DNA from: Gnetum montanum
Taxonomy: Eukaryota > Streptophyta > Gnetopsida > Gnetales > Gnetaceae
Assembly (NCBI GenBank): GCA_015680685.1
Contig: MNCI01000579.1
Coordinates: 515,691-579,690 of the forward strand
DNA length: 64,000 bases
Direction of reading: 5' to 3'
The position numbers were made by a program, and so were the translations under genes. Position 1 is the stretch's first letter. Each line of letters opens with the position of its first letter. The notes under the pieces were generated by a model that was not told the origin of the DNA, ran no database searches, and saw only the letters and a list, made by a program, of their open reading frames with translations. Positions 45,131-58,399 of this stretch are shown here, one piece after another.

Positions 45131-45800
45131 CTTAAAAATTATGAGGAGTAAGATAGAATATATGAAATGAAGTTTTAACAATAGCATAAATAGTGGTAAA
45201 ATAGAAGATAATTTAAGGATAAAAAGGCCCTCACTAAAAATAGTTTTCCTACCTAGGATTAATCCTCCAATTAGATGGTGAAATTAACAGAATTATCAAA
45301 AATAGAATTGAGGTAGGATGATCAAAATGAAAACAAACTAGTAGTGATTTATGTGATAAAATAGTAGTAATAAAATTAAAGGAAAAATTTTACAAGATAA
45401 AAATCATGTTTGCTATCTTATATGGTGTTGAATGTTACATAGTACAAAAGAGGCATGAACAATAAATTAGTGTGATAGAAATGCATATGCTTCAATGGAT
45501 GTTAAATGTTAGTAGAAGAGATAAACTATATAATATAGATATTAGAGGAAGACTTGTAGTAGCTTCTATTTTAGATAAGCTATAAGAATAGCAACTTATG
45601 TGGTTTAAACATTTGTAAAGTAGATCAGATAATAAGTGTATAAATAAAGATTGTTACATTACTATTCTAGAAAAGCCACTGAAATAAAGACCAAAGAAGA
45701 AAAGGAAAAAAATAATCAAAGAGATGAATGGAAAAAAATAACTCATGTAGCTAACTCCATTTTGTTGGGACAAGGCTAGGATGATGATGATAATGATAGT

Positions 45801-46948
45801 TTTGTATAACATAGTACAAGATTCCAACCAAGGCAATTGTGAGTTGTTTTAAATAAGGGCATGATCCACATGTAACTTCTATGGTACTCATGGATACCCA
45901 TAGAAGTGGTTATGTAAGGGAATTATGGGTAGAAGCTTACTTTGGAAAGGATCCACTTGCATTACTTGTGTTAATCATGGCTCTAAACTAACCTCAAATC
46001 TTTAAGGACATTATGAGGAACTTCTCTAAACTCATGTATGATCTTGGAACTAATTCTCATTAATTTTAATTAATTTTATAAGCTTTTATATTGAATTTTC
46101 TTCAATTTTTCTATTCCTTAGCCATTTCAAATCTTAAAATTTTTAGCCTATATGATTGTTAATATTTTGATGCATTTGCAATGTCTTGTAAATTAGACCT
46201 TTAATTTCGAATGTTCAAAAACCTATGAAGCTTTTGGAGTTGAACTCTTTATCATGGTGGGTAAGGATGTGATTCTTGAAAATTTTTATAATAACCCATT
46301 TTTGAAATTCTAGATAACTAATAATAAGATTAATCAAATTAACTTGGAATTTAATGATTTTAGTTATCTTAGAGTCTTAGGAACATGATTTTGGAATAAC
46401 CTTAAGCCTAAATGTTGAATTTTTCAAATTTGGAGCTAACCAAGGATTTGAAAAGGGTTGAATACTAAGGAAAAATATACAAAAACTAACATCAATCCAT
46501 TGGTGATTATAAATAGTATTGAAAAGAATTCTATAGGCAGGAGGTCTTTTGCAAGACAAGAAGAGAGGGCCAAGAGAAGGACATGATTATGGACAAGAAG
46601 TGGGTAAGCAATAGATGAAAGACTTAGAGCTTAAACATTACATGTTCCCTACCTTGAAACACATGGGTCAAGCATGAGAAATTTTGGTCCTTTGTTGAAA
46701 ACTTCTACATAAAAGGGAAGTGTCACCAAAGCAACCAAGTTTGAAAGAACTACCACCATAAGGAAAAACATGAAGATCCATTGTCAATAAATTTTTGAAC
46801 ACATCTACAATTTTTATAAATTTTGTAATGCAGTACTCATATTTTGTAATGATAGTCCATTTAGTCATAGTCATCTCAAAAATTTTGTAATGAATCTAAG
46901 TCCATTTTGTACAACTCAAAACTATGTTTTTGGTAAGTTTTGGAGGTA
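45801..46948 (+). other. 3' untranslated region of C, second part, and polypurine tract
   Basis: The CTTACTTTGGAAAGGATCCAC block (45935) corresponds to CTTCTTTGGGGGGGACCCAC of E2 (1832). The end, GTTTTGGAGGTA (46937-46948), is the polypurine tract. No coding sequence is recognised. Confidence 0.55.
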
Positions 46949-47803
46949 TGATGAAGCATTGTTCTCCAAATATTTGAAAACTTAATAAAAATTATTATAT
47001 CAGTTTGTTGAGATGTTGCATCTATGATTTCTAAAGCTAAGATGCTACATCACAAATATGATGTCACAATTATAATCAATGCTTCTAAATACAAATCACA
47101 TACTGTGTTTATGATACTATTTAGTCAGTAAGTAGCTAGAATCTATCAATTTCATTTCTTAGTTCCTGTAATGGTCAATGAGTATCTATAGCATGAACTT
47201 GAATTAGTTGTATAATGTCTTATTTGAGTAGATTATATTTGGACATAATTCATGAATGACAATAACATCGACATTGATTCCCATTCATTGTAGCACTTTG
47301 ACTTATAATAAAATTTACTTTCAATGTAATTTATTATACATGTAAGTAGCTTAATATTTACTATTCTTTGCACATAAAATTTGGTGGAGTAAGCATGACC
47401 AATTCTAAGTGTAAACACATATTTACTTGGTAATCCTAGTAGTGGGTATGTAAGTTTAGGACATATACAATAAGCTAGGAATAGAAATTCATTCCCATAG
47501 GCTAGTTTAGGATTTAATTTCATTGTTAATTAGATTAAAAAATTAATTTCTTTATTATTGATTAATTTAGTTCATAGCCAAATAGCATTAACATCATGTG
47601 CCTCAAGTATACTTAGCCATACATATTAAGGATCATTATGAGTGTAACTTGGAAGATACCAACCTACTATCTCATGTTTAACTCGGAAGATAGCAAGTTT
47701 CTATCTCAAATACAACACTAGTCCCATCCATGGATTACAATATAGTCTATCGTGATGCTTGTAGATCATATAGTTAGGTGTTGGGAACACTCGCCGCTCA
47801 TTA
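46949..47803 (+). mobile_element. 3' LTR of C (855 bp)
   Basis: It starts TGATGAAGC and ends CTCATTA, a decayed CATCA. The U5 half is clearly related to A (TACTTGGTAATCCTAGTAGTG near 47427; GCCTCAAGTATACTTAGCCATAC near 47600), while U3 has lost its palindromes. Confidence 0.8.
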
Positions 47804-49674
47804 CTTATAAATTATGAGGTTAAATTACTTCTAAGAAAATAATATCTAATTTAGAGGAAATATAATGTTGAATTTCCAACCATAATAATTTGGTCATTGG
47901 GTTTTTTTAAAATGCAAGATAGACATGTGGCCAAGATTTCTTATTATTATAGACATGATATAGACATATTCCATTCAAAGATGTGACAAAAGACAAAAGA
48001 GTACTAGAACACAAAGGACATCCAAGTATAGTTCAAGGAAATGATAAACAATACTGGAATTTGTAATCAAAACTTTTTGCTCATGTGCTATATCAAGAAA
48101 CAAACTTTACAAAGACACTTTACCAAAGAATTCAGGTTGAAATTGGAAAACACAACCTTCATAGGAGTACCATGGATGTTAATAGCTGAAAATGTGGTAT
48201 AAGTGAACATGCTCATATATTCAAAGTTCAAACCTAAAGTAAGTGGGAGTGAAGTTGAAAATCCAATTTAAGACCAAGGAAATAAAAAAAAGATATGATG
48301 GTAGCCCAAAGGTGAATAACATTGGTGGTGTGCAAACTTAGGTGAGAAAGCTTTTTTTTATTTTGAATAGAAAGTTAAAAAAAAAACAAAAAAAAAATGT
48401 TGGGCACTAGATATCTACAAGTACTTTTTAAAACTCATATTCAATCTATAATTATTACCAAATTAAAATATTTTAAAATAATTTTTCTTAGGTAAATTTC
48501 AAATTAAAACTAAAAATGCTATATAAAATATTGTTGTTAAAAGTTTAGATACTAGCATTGGAAGTTGACATACTATACTAGCTTCTAACATACTATCATA
48601 GTATTAAATTTGTACTAAGTTCTTCACAAAAACTATTTAGATATAGAGATATGATTAAAAAATAAAGATGAATTTAAGGTTTTATTACATTGGAAGATTA
48701 TTATATTTGTATCATGAAAGTTATATATCAACTTAACAAAGTAGAAAAAATTATATAGATTTTTTAATGCAATATTATATTTTTCTCTCAAATATTGGGT
48801 CTAAGTACAATTAAGAAAAACATATGTTCTTACAATATTGATACTAAAAAATATTAATACTAATTAGAATAATTTTACTTTACTTGTCCAATATATTTTC
48901 ATGGCCGTCATGGTACAATGCAATGCATTGAACTCGTTTGCCTTAACCTTTAGTCCTATAATAATAAATAATGCCTTATTGCTTTACCTTACCTTGAGTC
49001 TTGTAGTCATAGATAGTGCCTTACAACATTAACCTAGAAAAATGTTGACAAATTAATTTAATTTAATGGTTTAACAAATTAATGTAGAAAAGTAATAAAA
49101 TTTTAGTTCTACCAAATAACATAAGAACAAGTGAGGATACATGTGTGGACAAAGAATGAAAAAACAAAAAGAAGAATTAAAAACTAAAGAAAAAGGTTAA
49201 CAAAGGATACATGTTTGCACATTACAACACATATGAATGCATGAATGGGATAAGAATGGGTAACTAAAATGATGATACAAATGCTATAGACAACACATTT
49301 TTAAATGAAAATGCAAAAAAAAAAATAAAAAATGGAAAATTTAAAATAACATAAAATGGTAACCATATTATCGATAGAAGTCCACTAGATCAAAAGACAC
49401 ATGGATACATGTAAAATAAAAGAATGTCGTTTATTTTACTTACTAGAGAAAAATGATATCTACATAAAACATGAACATAGATAATTGGGTCCCTTATTCC
49501 TAAATTCCATAAGAAGTATGAAGACGTGTGAGAATGTACATGAACCTAGATAATTTGGTCACTTATTCCCAAATTCCATAAACGCTTAAGAAGTATGAAG
49601 ATGTGCAATAACATTGAACACGTATATGGACGTGATGTTAAGCCCTAGAGGACAGGTCTTTACCAAATGCTTTG
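47804..49674 (+). repeat. DR repeat copy, left part (interrupted by D)
   Basis: This matches 9355-11640 and then 15950-16110, with one partial 310-bp unit. It stops at CTTTG (49670-49674), and the same repeat continues at 62439 after element D. AT-rich, no gene. Confidence 0.75.
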
Positions 49675-50229
49675 TGATGAGTGGAAAGTATACCCTATGC
49701 CCAACCATATGAATCACAAGCATTCATGCATAATTGTCAAATTCTATAGACTTTAGTTCTCTAAATGCACATTAACTAGGATAGTGAATCTAGGGATGCG
49801 ATCATTGTCTTATTGGTTCCACTTGTATGGGTACAAGCGTATGGTCAAGTGTGACCAAGGCACATGATTTGTATAAAGTGCATTAAAGTAAATATTAAGC
49901 TAATTCCAAGTGCTGTAAGGTTTATCAAAAAGCTTGTCTTTATTGTTGTTACATTGAGATGTGCAAGTACATCAGTGTTCAAATAAGGATCTGTACACTT
50001 CATGACTTCTACTGTAGGTGCTTAGAATATATTCTAACTATTGGAAAAGCAAATTGCAAGAACTTTATTAAGCTACAAAATGAACGATGCTATAAATGTG
50101 ATAGGTGCATGCATTTATATAGGCAAAAATAGACACTTTGTCGACACATATGCATTAATGCATCTCCCCATGTGTTGACAAGGATGCATTGACATAATCT
50201 CGTCAACACACCCAAATAATGATTCATCA
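49675..50229 (-). mobile_element. 3' LTR of D (555 bp, internally deleted)
   Basis: The complement starts TGATGAATC (50229) and ends CTCATCA (49675). It lacks about 270 bp that the 5' LTR has between roughly 61822 and 62092, so the U5 part is shortened. Confidence 0.9.
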
Positions 50230-50485
50230 TACCTCCATGACTAATTGAAAACTGGTCCTCAAGTGAACAAAAGAAGGAACAAGCTTCTTACAAAATTTGG
50301 GAAGGTATGGAACTAGTGATTGATTGACTAATGCAAACTGATGTTAAGTGTCCAAGTGTATAGATTTACAATGTTTACAAAAATAGGTGTTCATGAAAAC
50401 AAAATTAAACACCTTTATAAAAAATGGATAACTAGAATTCCTTTGATAGCTGAAGACGAAAAGAAAATCAAATGGTCCTAGGAGG
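50230..50485 (-). other. Post-env spacer and polypurine tract of D
   Basis: The complement ends AATTAGTCATGGAGGTA directly before the LTR, as in A. The TTTGTTTTCATGAACACC block near 50390-50410 is shared with E2 (2477-2505) and with the flank of the env fragment at 5860. Confidence 0.7.
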
Positions 50486-53287
50486 TCAAGGCTCTTGAGG
50501 TGCTAAAGGATCTTTTGCTACCTCCAGTGCATGTGGTGGTTGAGGTTGAGGATGTGGTGGTTTTTTTTTCCTGCTGTAGCTATGACATATGGTGGAAGAT
50601 AGAAAGCATCAAGCATATCTTTTATCTTCTCCTCCTTGCTCCAAGGATCATACATAGTCCATGCGACATCACTGATGTGAGCTTGTATGGGAACATCCCA
50701 CATATAGGTCATGGTTGGTAACAACTCCTTGAGATTAATGAACCAAACAATGAATTATTTGCATTCGATGTTGAATGCCTTGATAGAATTTTGTAGTTCT
50801 TGGTAGTCATTTATCCTCTTGGCTAGGTTATTTGTAATTGATTGTTGATTTAAGAAGCATGTGTGAAGAACTTCAAGCTCTACATTAGCTATTTTTAACT
50901 TTTGCTTCATTTCCTTATGATGCTTAAACTTTTCCTTGTACAAGAGGTATGAGCTAGCCACTTACTTTTCAAGTTCTAACCTTAACTGTTGAGTAGTTAG
51001 CATTGCCAGGGTTTCATACCAAAGTTTGACTAACTCCATGTATTTAGTCAACTCCTGGATCTACAATTCCTTGAGCTGGATTTCTACTTTGTTGTATGTG
51101 TTGAGTCTATCAAAGATGGGCTACCATATGTCACCTCCTTGTTGGAGCTGCTGGAGGGCCTTGTTCACTTTTTCCTTTACCAATTGAATCTCTTTTTCAT
51201 TTAGTTCTTTGAGGAGCCCAACTTGGTCCTTGTAATGATTCTTTACTTGTTCCAATTTCAATGCCTTGTTCTTATCAATGGCTACCTCAATTGTTGTTTT
51301 TTGGTGCAAGGCATGGACCTCCTCCATCGAGAGATTACAATTCTTAGCAGCCAACCTCCTCAAATTTGTATTAACCTTGGAAAGTAGTTCTTACTGTTAT
51401 TGCACAAATTCCATCATTTGTTCTTTTTTTTTGACATTCTCTAGGTGATAATTCTCCTATGTCAAAACTAGATTCTCTTGGCAAACCTTCAACAAGTCTT
51501 TTTCAATGTTGTAGGTAGTGGCATCTTCTAAGGACTGTTTGAAGATCATCAAATCCTTTATGTTCTCAACCTCTCTCAATTTATTTTAAAGCTATAGGAA
51601 AGCTTCATCTCTTGTTATGACCTGGTTGAGAATAGTTGGATCAACTAGACAAGCTCTTAACTCTGCAACCTTGGTAGCCAATTGTTGATTTTTAGATGTG
51701 GTACCTCAAGTCAGGCATTGGAAATAAGGATCTTGCCCCTATCTTCCAATAGCATATACTAGATGGTAATGATGTTATTTGGAAGGTTAAATACCTTTGA
51801 AAGTGGTTGCCTAGTTCCAACTAGTTGATCTAACAATTCTTCATGTTGGGCTACGCTAAACCTTTCACTTGCTCCTGCATATGTTTGCACATCACTAAGC
51901 ACATCAATATCCAACACAAAGGTTGTAAAAGTGTTTAGTGCTTTGACTACACAATTAGCTACCACGTCTACTATTGTCTCCTACCCTTGGTGCTACATCA
52001 CTAAGATAGTTGTTTCATTGCCCTTCTCCAAGTGCATTGATAAAGTGGTGGCATTTTCAAAAATATCTGGGAATTTTTGTTATCCTATGAGGGACACCAT
52101 CACTTCTTAGGAACTAGGATTTGACCTTGCGGGCACCTACATCCTTTGGGTAGAGAAAAATGACACAATTTCCTCCAACCAACTCATGGTTTTGGTCACC
52201 TCATTGAGATGGCTCATAGCTAGGTAGTAGATTGATGGGTCACCACTGGTCAATCCTACTTGCTACTATTGCAGGAGTTGCTCATGAAGCTTGTGCATGC
52301 ACTCAATGGTAGCACGAGCCTCCAGCATTGTTTCCTAAGTTGTGGGTGGTGGTGGTAGCTGCTCCTCTTCTTGTAGCTTACCAAGCACCTTATCCTTCAT
52401 CATCTCTACTCAAGAGGTAGTAGAAGCATGATGAAGAGTGTGATTGGCATAGCAAGCCATGCATCCCCTCTTGCACAATTTACAAATGAGGCATGGAATG
52501 GAAAGTGCCTTCGTTCCACACTCGTTCTTTTGAAACCACTTCTCAATCTCTCGATAGATGAGGTATGTGAGATTGACAGGGAATTTATCATTTAGAGCAG
52601 AACATGCACATGAAAAGAAGGCTGTGATTTTTCTTGGCCTCTTCATTAAATTGATATGATAGGTCATGATTTTGAAGTATGCCCTCTTTGCCGTAGTGAG
52701 TGTGTCGTATTCCTTGTGGTCAAATCCATAACACTACTAGACCCACTATTTCTTTACTTTTGGATCTACCTATGTTGATATTTTTACCAAGGTTACCCTA
52801 GTATCCTGCAACCTGAGGGCCTCTACAATGGACTCCATAGAGTAGAATGATGTCCTTTATCTTCATCGTGGTGCCAGCTTACCTATTGTTCTAGAAGACA
52901 TATGTCTCTTCCATGTACCAACCCCCATTGGAAGTGAAGATTGACCACATGGGAGAGGTTTGTAGTTGGGTTTTTACCTCTTCCGGTGCCAAACCTAAGA
53001 ACAAATGAAAGTTTAGTTCCTAAAGAATTGAACCTTTGTCAAGATGACTTCTAAGCTCGGTCTAGGCCCTCGTATCTCATCTCGGTATGATTGCTCAGTC
53101 TCAATAGTGGGAATTTATTGAAAAAGTCCACTTCAGGCTCCTCCTAAAGAGGTCTCATTGCATGGGTTTCTATTGCCTACTCTTGTGGAAATTGTTGTTG
53201 TTGGCCCCTTCCTCCTCTAGGCCACTTTTCCCTTGGTTAGGATGGTCCTGCCTCTTGTAGGTGTTTGTCCCTTAGTCTAGATGCCAT
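50486..53287 (-). pseudogene. env-like ORF of D (third ORF, Transposase_32-like domain plus coiled coil)
   Basis: ATGGCATCT at 53287 follows an AG (53289-53288) in a splice-acceptor-like context. The frame can be followed to a stop near 50486, about 930 codons. Residues ~195-290 (about 52700-52420) contain YHINLMKR, DKFPVNLTYLIYREIEKW and ALSIPCLICKLCKRG, the pattern of the 'putative plant transposon protein' domain (Pfam PF20167). The C-terminal half is charged heptad sequence (MEEVHAL, KDQVGLLKEL, KEIQLVKEKV), predicted coiled coil, ending in MYDPWSKEEK. No convincing membrane segment was seen, so 'env' refers to position only. Stops and frame changes throughout. It is homologous to 5100-5779. 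Confidence 0.75.
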
Positions 53288-53295
53288 CTACAATC
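53288..53295 (-). promoter_or_regulatory. Splice-acceptor-like site before the env-like ORF
   Basis: The complement reads GATTGTAG directly before the ATG and lies after a T/G-rich stretch. E2 has GTGTGCAG at the same place. Env-like genes of other plant Ty3/gypsy elements are thought to be expressed from a spliced subgenomic RNA, which this would allow. That is inference from sequence only. Confidence 0.45.
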
Positions 53296-55249
53296 CCAAC
53301 ATAGCCAAACATTAGCATTTGATGTGTAACTAAGATATTTTGATACCTTGTCTCCTTTGAATAGCTACACTTAGGCTAAGTTGTGATTATTGTGGATTGA
53401 TTATTTTAATATTATTTTATTTTGATAATTACCAGAGTTCATTCAAAAGGTTTAACTTCCATGAGTTAGTGGTTTTTAATATTATTTTATTTGTTAAACC
53501 TTGTGGGAGTTAGAAAAATTTCAGAAAAATTTCATCAAAAACCTAAGGTTTGTGGCCCCCATAATGTAAATCTCAACTCTAGTAGTTGTAGGATCGAAGA
53601 ACAAAGTGAATTGGATAAGCAATGTGAAAGTTATGGGCTTTGGAAGGTTCTAGGCTCTAAAAACAACAAAAAATCCCTCCTCATTTGAAAGAAAATGGCA
53701 AAAATTTCACGAAGTGTTTGTGGTATATATAGATGTTTAATATTGTGTTGATGAGGTTCCATCAATGTGGATGCATTGACACAGCCCATTGTATTGATGT
53801 GGTCATGTTGACATAGCAGTAGGGAAAAATTTTTACCATTAGAAAACAAAGTAAAAAGAAAGAGTTTTCACATAAAATTAAAGTCCAGAGGAAGCTAGAA
53901 AAGTCAACATGATGGAATGCTCGAAGAGGACAAGAATATGCACAAAAAAGAAGATTTGACTTGGAGATTATTGATCAAGGAGTGCAAAACTGGATGCATC
54001 ATGGTGACAAATGTGAGATCTCTAAAGTAAAATGGCTAAGGAATAAGGAGTTTCACCATCCCAACAAGGGAGTATGCATGTGGGTCCTCCCCATAGTAGG
54101 TTCATGCCCTTAATGCCCTTGCATGTCTTTAAATGATGGAGTTCATGGGTCCCACAAGTGATTAATGGTTGTGAATTGTTAAAAACCAAATCACCAAGGA
54201 AATAATTAAAGAATATCAACCATTTACTAATAAATCCATTGGAACGATCATGAAAAGAGGTAGTGAGGTGGTTACTGGAAAGAAGGGGTGGATGAGAGAG
54301 AACATGGAATGGAGGTCCCCATGGTGGCCACATGAAGTCCCTTATGGAAGATGTGATTAACTAGGACCTAATAATTCCCTTTCTTAGTTCAAATTTAGAC
54401 CAATCCACTTCTAGTGACTTCTCATCAATACTTTAGACCAATCCACCCTCCAAGAAATAAGAACATCTCCACTGATCACTCACCATCCCTAAAGAAGAAT
54501 AAAAGATAAGAAGGAAGTGAAGAGGGCCTTAGTTAGAGGAGTGCCTTAAAGCATGGGTAACATGTCTTTCTAGCCCCATAACTAGTGCTTGCAGCCCATT
54601 ATTGTGTTTAAGGACTGTGCTTTGAATTCTCATTCTTATTTTTTGTTTATTTTTTTCTGTACGGGAACCACACTATGCAAAGACTTTGCTTCCTATGATT
54701 GGTTGGTAGCAGAATGATGAGAAGTCCATGGAAAAATTCATGTAACTTAAAGGGTGTACAAAAGTGACAATTTCCTCTGAAGTCACATCCTTTCCCATCC
54801 ACTTAATTCATCCCAAGTTTGGAAAGTACAAAGGTCACTAGTTCATTATAAGGTTTTTATTAATAAGGGACCTCATATTTCCAAAATGAGGAAGCACCAT
54901 AGAATTGAGCGAAGTGATGGATGACATGGTCTAACTACCTATTAACATGAAAAGAATCAATGGTCCATTGGTAAACATCAAAATTTGAACATGAAATTTA
55001 GCCATTTGCACTCAAATAATTGATAAACTCTAAACCACCATTGTAGTAGTTGTAGCTTGTACCAAGCCTTGATGGAAATAAAGAAAAAACATAGAACATA
55101 AGAAAAATTTAAATAACCAAAATAAGGAAAAATATACAAAAATCAAAAAGACTTAGAGTAATGGAAAACATACTAAAAATGATGTAAAACAAAAAAGTTA
55201 AAAAATAAGGAGCCACTTTGTTTAATATTAGCATGGATGGCAATCTCCC
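53296..55249 (-). other. Spacer between integrase and env-like ORF of D
   Basis: From 55249 down to about 53880 it follows the 3' region of A in order (TCATAGGGGAGATTGCC at 55232, AAAGACATGTTACCCATG near 54555, GGGGAGGACCC near 54090). A stretch at 53690-53830 resembles LTR U3 (CATCAATGTGGATGCATTGACAC). The last part contains CAAGGTATCAA near 53350, as in E2 (2191). No gene. Confidence 0.6.
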
Positions 55250-56700
55250 CTATGACTGAGCTGGAAAGAGGAGATTCAAAATATTGAGCATGCATTTCCA
55301 TTTGTTGGTGTTGGTGCTACTAGTTATTTTGGGTTCTAGGAAAAGCTTTATTTGTTGTGTGTTGACTAACAGTTTCTTGTTTGGGCTTTTAGGTTGGTAA
55401 ATTAGCATGGCCCTTGATGGAAAGGTTTCATAGATGATATAAAGATCGTCCCATAACATTTGAAACATAGTGTGTTGAGGTACATGCATGGGATTCCAAT
55501 AGAGCACCTTATCTCCTGGTTGGAATTTCACCTTCCTAATCCTAAGGTCATGTTGTTATTTTTTGTATGCCTTATGCACTTTGTTAGATGACAAGGCGAC
55601 TAGTTAGTTCTTATCTAGCATGTTGAGATTCATTAATTATTATTTTTGTGCTAGGCTTAGGTCTAGGCTGAGGTCACATGAAGTTGATAATGTATGGAGT
55701 TTCGCTTAGATGGGAATTGTTGGAAGCCTTCTGTACATGAGCTCATAGGGAGAATACCAATAGGAAGTTTCCATGTGGAGCGATAGGCCCAAAGAGCATT
55801 GTTGAGTTTAGAGCTGTAATCCCTCCTATATTTACTAATAGCTTGGGTTAGTTTCTTGGTTATCTTCCTATTTGTGACTTCAAATTGACCATTGGATTGG
55901 GGGTGGTAGGGAGTTGTTAATTTATGCTCAGCCCCTAAGCATTGCATGATTTTTCAAAAATGTAGTGCATGTAAAATGTGTTCCATTATCTGAAATAAGT
56001 GTACATGGCACAACAAACCTATTTGTAATGTATTTTTGTACAAACTGGGTTGTTGTAAAAGATGTATAGTCGATGACAATTGTAGCTTTTACTCATTTTG
56101 TGCAGTAGTCAACAATGACGATATGTATGCCTTCCCATTGGACATGGGATTGATGGACCCCATAAAATCAGTTTCCTAGAGATCGAAAGGCTCTAGTGAT
56201 TGGATCCACTATTGGGACCCTTCCATATGAGTAGTCATTCCTTCATCATGTTGGCATTGATCACAGGAGTGGACAAAGTAATGGGAATCCTTGAAAAGTG
56301 TTGGCTAATAGTATCTTGCCATGAGGATCTTAATGGTCATTTACCTTCTAGCATAGTGGCCCCCACAAGGATCCTTGTGTGCATCCTAGAGGACTTTGAG
56401 TTAATCTACATTAGGGACATACCATCAGACTAGGCCATCCATGCAAACCTTGTAAAGGTTATTGTTGATCACCATGAAGTGTTTGGCCTAGTGATGAAAT
56501 TGTTGTTTCTTCTTGTGATCCCACTCCTATGGTAGCTCTTGAGTGAGTAGATGGGATAGGATGTCCTTGTACCAATTGATATCCTTGGGAACCTGTTTGT
56601 TTACAACACCAACACAGAGGTTCATCAAGAAATTGTTCTAAGAGTGGGCTCTACTTCTCCTTGTTATTCCATTGTAACTGAGACAAGTGGTCAGCTACCA
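55250..56700 (-). pseudogene. Integrase of D
   Basis: On the minus strand the core has NGTHF with the second catalytic Asp (near 56000), HPQSNGQFEVTNR with the catalytic Glu (near 55895), then LNNALWAYRSTWKLPIG. The tail FQPGDKVLYWNP (near 55520) ends at a stop near 55252. The first core segment (IDFMG-like) lies near 56160. Stops and small frameshifts occur. Confidence 0.82.
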
Positions 56701-58200
56701 CGTTCTTAGTTCCCTTTCTATCCATAATTATAAGATCAAATTATTGTTAGCTCACTAGCCATCATATAACATGAGGGCTCACTATTGGTTTATTCATGGG
56801 GAACTTGATAGCACTGTGGTCTATGTGCACAAACACCTTATATCCAAGCACATAGTACTTGAATTTATCCAAAGCATACACCACTATCATGAGTTCTTTT
56901 TTAGTGGTGGTGTAGTTTAGTTGTGCACCCATAATGCTCCTACTAGCATAGTGGACATAATAGGAACATTTCTGATCATCCAACTGTGTAAGTACGACTC
57001 CCAATGCATAGTTACATGCATTTTTCATGATGTGGAAGGATCTAGACCAACTTGGTGCTCATAGGATTAGTATTTCTATGAGCTTATACTTGAGGTATTG
57101 GAATGCATGCTCACATTCCTTGGTCCAAAAAAATGAAGCATCCTTCTTTGTAAGCTCTACCAATGGTTTGGAAATCTTAGAAAAGTTCTTAATGAAGCAT
57201 CAATAATAACTAGTATGTCCAAGGAATGATTGCACACCTTTAATAGTTTCTAGTTGTTGAGTTATTTCTTGGATGACCCTTATCTTTTTAGGGTCTATTT
57301 CAATCATTTTCTATGAAATTTCATGCTCCAATACAATGCCTTCTTGGACCATCAAATGGATTTTCTACTAGTTGAGCCTATGGTTAGTCTTCACACACCT
57401 TTTCAGCACTTGCTCAAGATGGTCCAAGGCTTACTCAAACGTAGCCCCATAGGTGGAGAAGTCATCCATAAAGACTTCTACCCCACTACTAATTTACTAT
57501 TGAAAGATTCTAAGGACCAAGTGTTGGAAAGTATTAGGAGCATTGCATAGGCCAAAGAACATCTTTCAATATGCAAAAGTCCCCCAGGGACTCATGAATG
57601 TTATTTTGGCTAGATTCTCTAGTGCAATCTGGATTTGGTTATAGTTGCTATAATCATCCAGAAAGCTATAGTAGCAATGCCTTGCAATGGTATCCAACAC
57701 TTGATCCACAAATGGCAAAGGAAGGTGATCTTTGTATGTTGCCATATTCAACAGCTTAAATCTATGCAAACCCTCCATTTCCCATCTTTCTTTAGCATGA
57801 TCACAAGTGGGCTAATGCACTCTCTATCAGCAATGGAATAAATGAATCCTACCTTTAGGAGTTCAATTTCTTCCTTGATAATTTGCTTGATCTTGGGATT
57901 CAATCTCCTCTATTATTGTCTTTTTGGTTTTATGGAGAAGTCTGTATAGATCCTATGCTGGCATATCCTAGGATTGATTCCAATGAGCTTAGGATATAGC
58001 CAAGCAAAGGCTATTGGCCATTTGTTAACAACTTTCAATAGTTTCTTTTTCTATAAGGGAGAAAGATTAGCATTGATGATAACTGACTTGCCATTTGTTA
58101 GAAAAGCATATTCTTTTCTAGCGAGTAAAGCTTTTAGATCAAGGGGCTTTTGCTTGAATGTTTTAGGGATTTCCAACTCTCCCTAATTGATTTCACCTTA
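56701..58200 (-). pseudogene. Reverse transcriptase and RNase H of D
   Basis: RT has LPLPFVDQ, YYSFLDDYSNYNQIQI (57720-57640) and FMDDFSTYG (FMDD codons 57472-57461), with HLMVQEGIVLEHEIS downstream. RNase H has GVVLTQLDDQKC, GAQLNYTTTKKELMIVVYAL and HIDHSAI (57000-56800). Catalytic residues are mostly kept, but stops separate the pieces. Confidence 0.85.
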
Positions 58201-58399
58201 TTCTACTAAGAGTTGGTGATGGATTCACTCTAGTTGGTCCATGCTTTCTACATAATAGCTTGTAAGGCTCTTTGTGGATTCCATGCATTGGGTTAAGCTA
58301 CTATCTATTTCAACTGTCAGCCACTAGGTTTCCTCCTATTTTGTGGCTACTATGTATAGGCATCATTGGATTTCTATGATGTTTGCACATTACCTGCAT

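Larger units (their letters stand above)
42131..45800 (+). mobile_element. RTE-type LINE, decayed, plus strand
   Basis: The order is endonuclease relic, linker, RT, and the RTE 3' end AACTCCATTTTGTTGGGACAAGGCTAGG, followed by a GATGATGATGATAATGAT tail ending near 45800. The solo LTR at 42682-43559 splits the endonuclease. It is inserted in the 3' region of C. Stops are dense. Confidence 0.82.
39430..47803 (+). mobile_element. Element C: old Athila-type element, 5'-truncated, interrupted by an RTE LINE
   Basis: It holds the end of gag, protease, a deletion of the rest of pol, a 3' untranslated region in two parts around an RTE insertion, and a 3' LTR. The order and orientation match A. It is more diverged than A or B and has no detectable 5' LTR in its own orientation. 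Confidence 0.7.

Noticed and set aside
53690..53830. Additional complete LTR upstream of the env-like ORF
   Set aside because: Only U3-like palindromic sequence is present; no TGATG/CATCA boundaries, R or U5 could be found.
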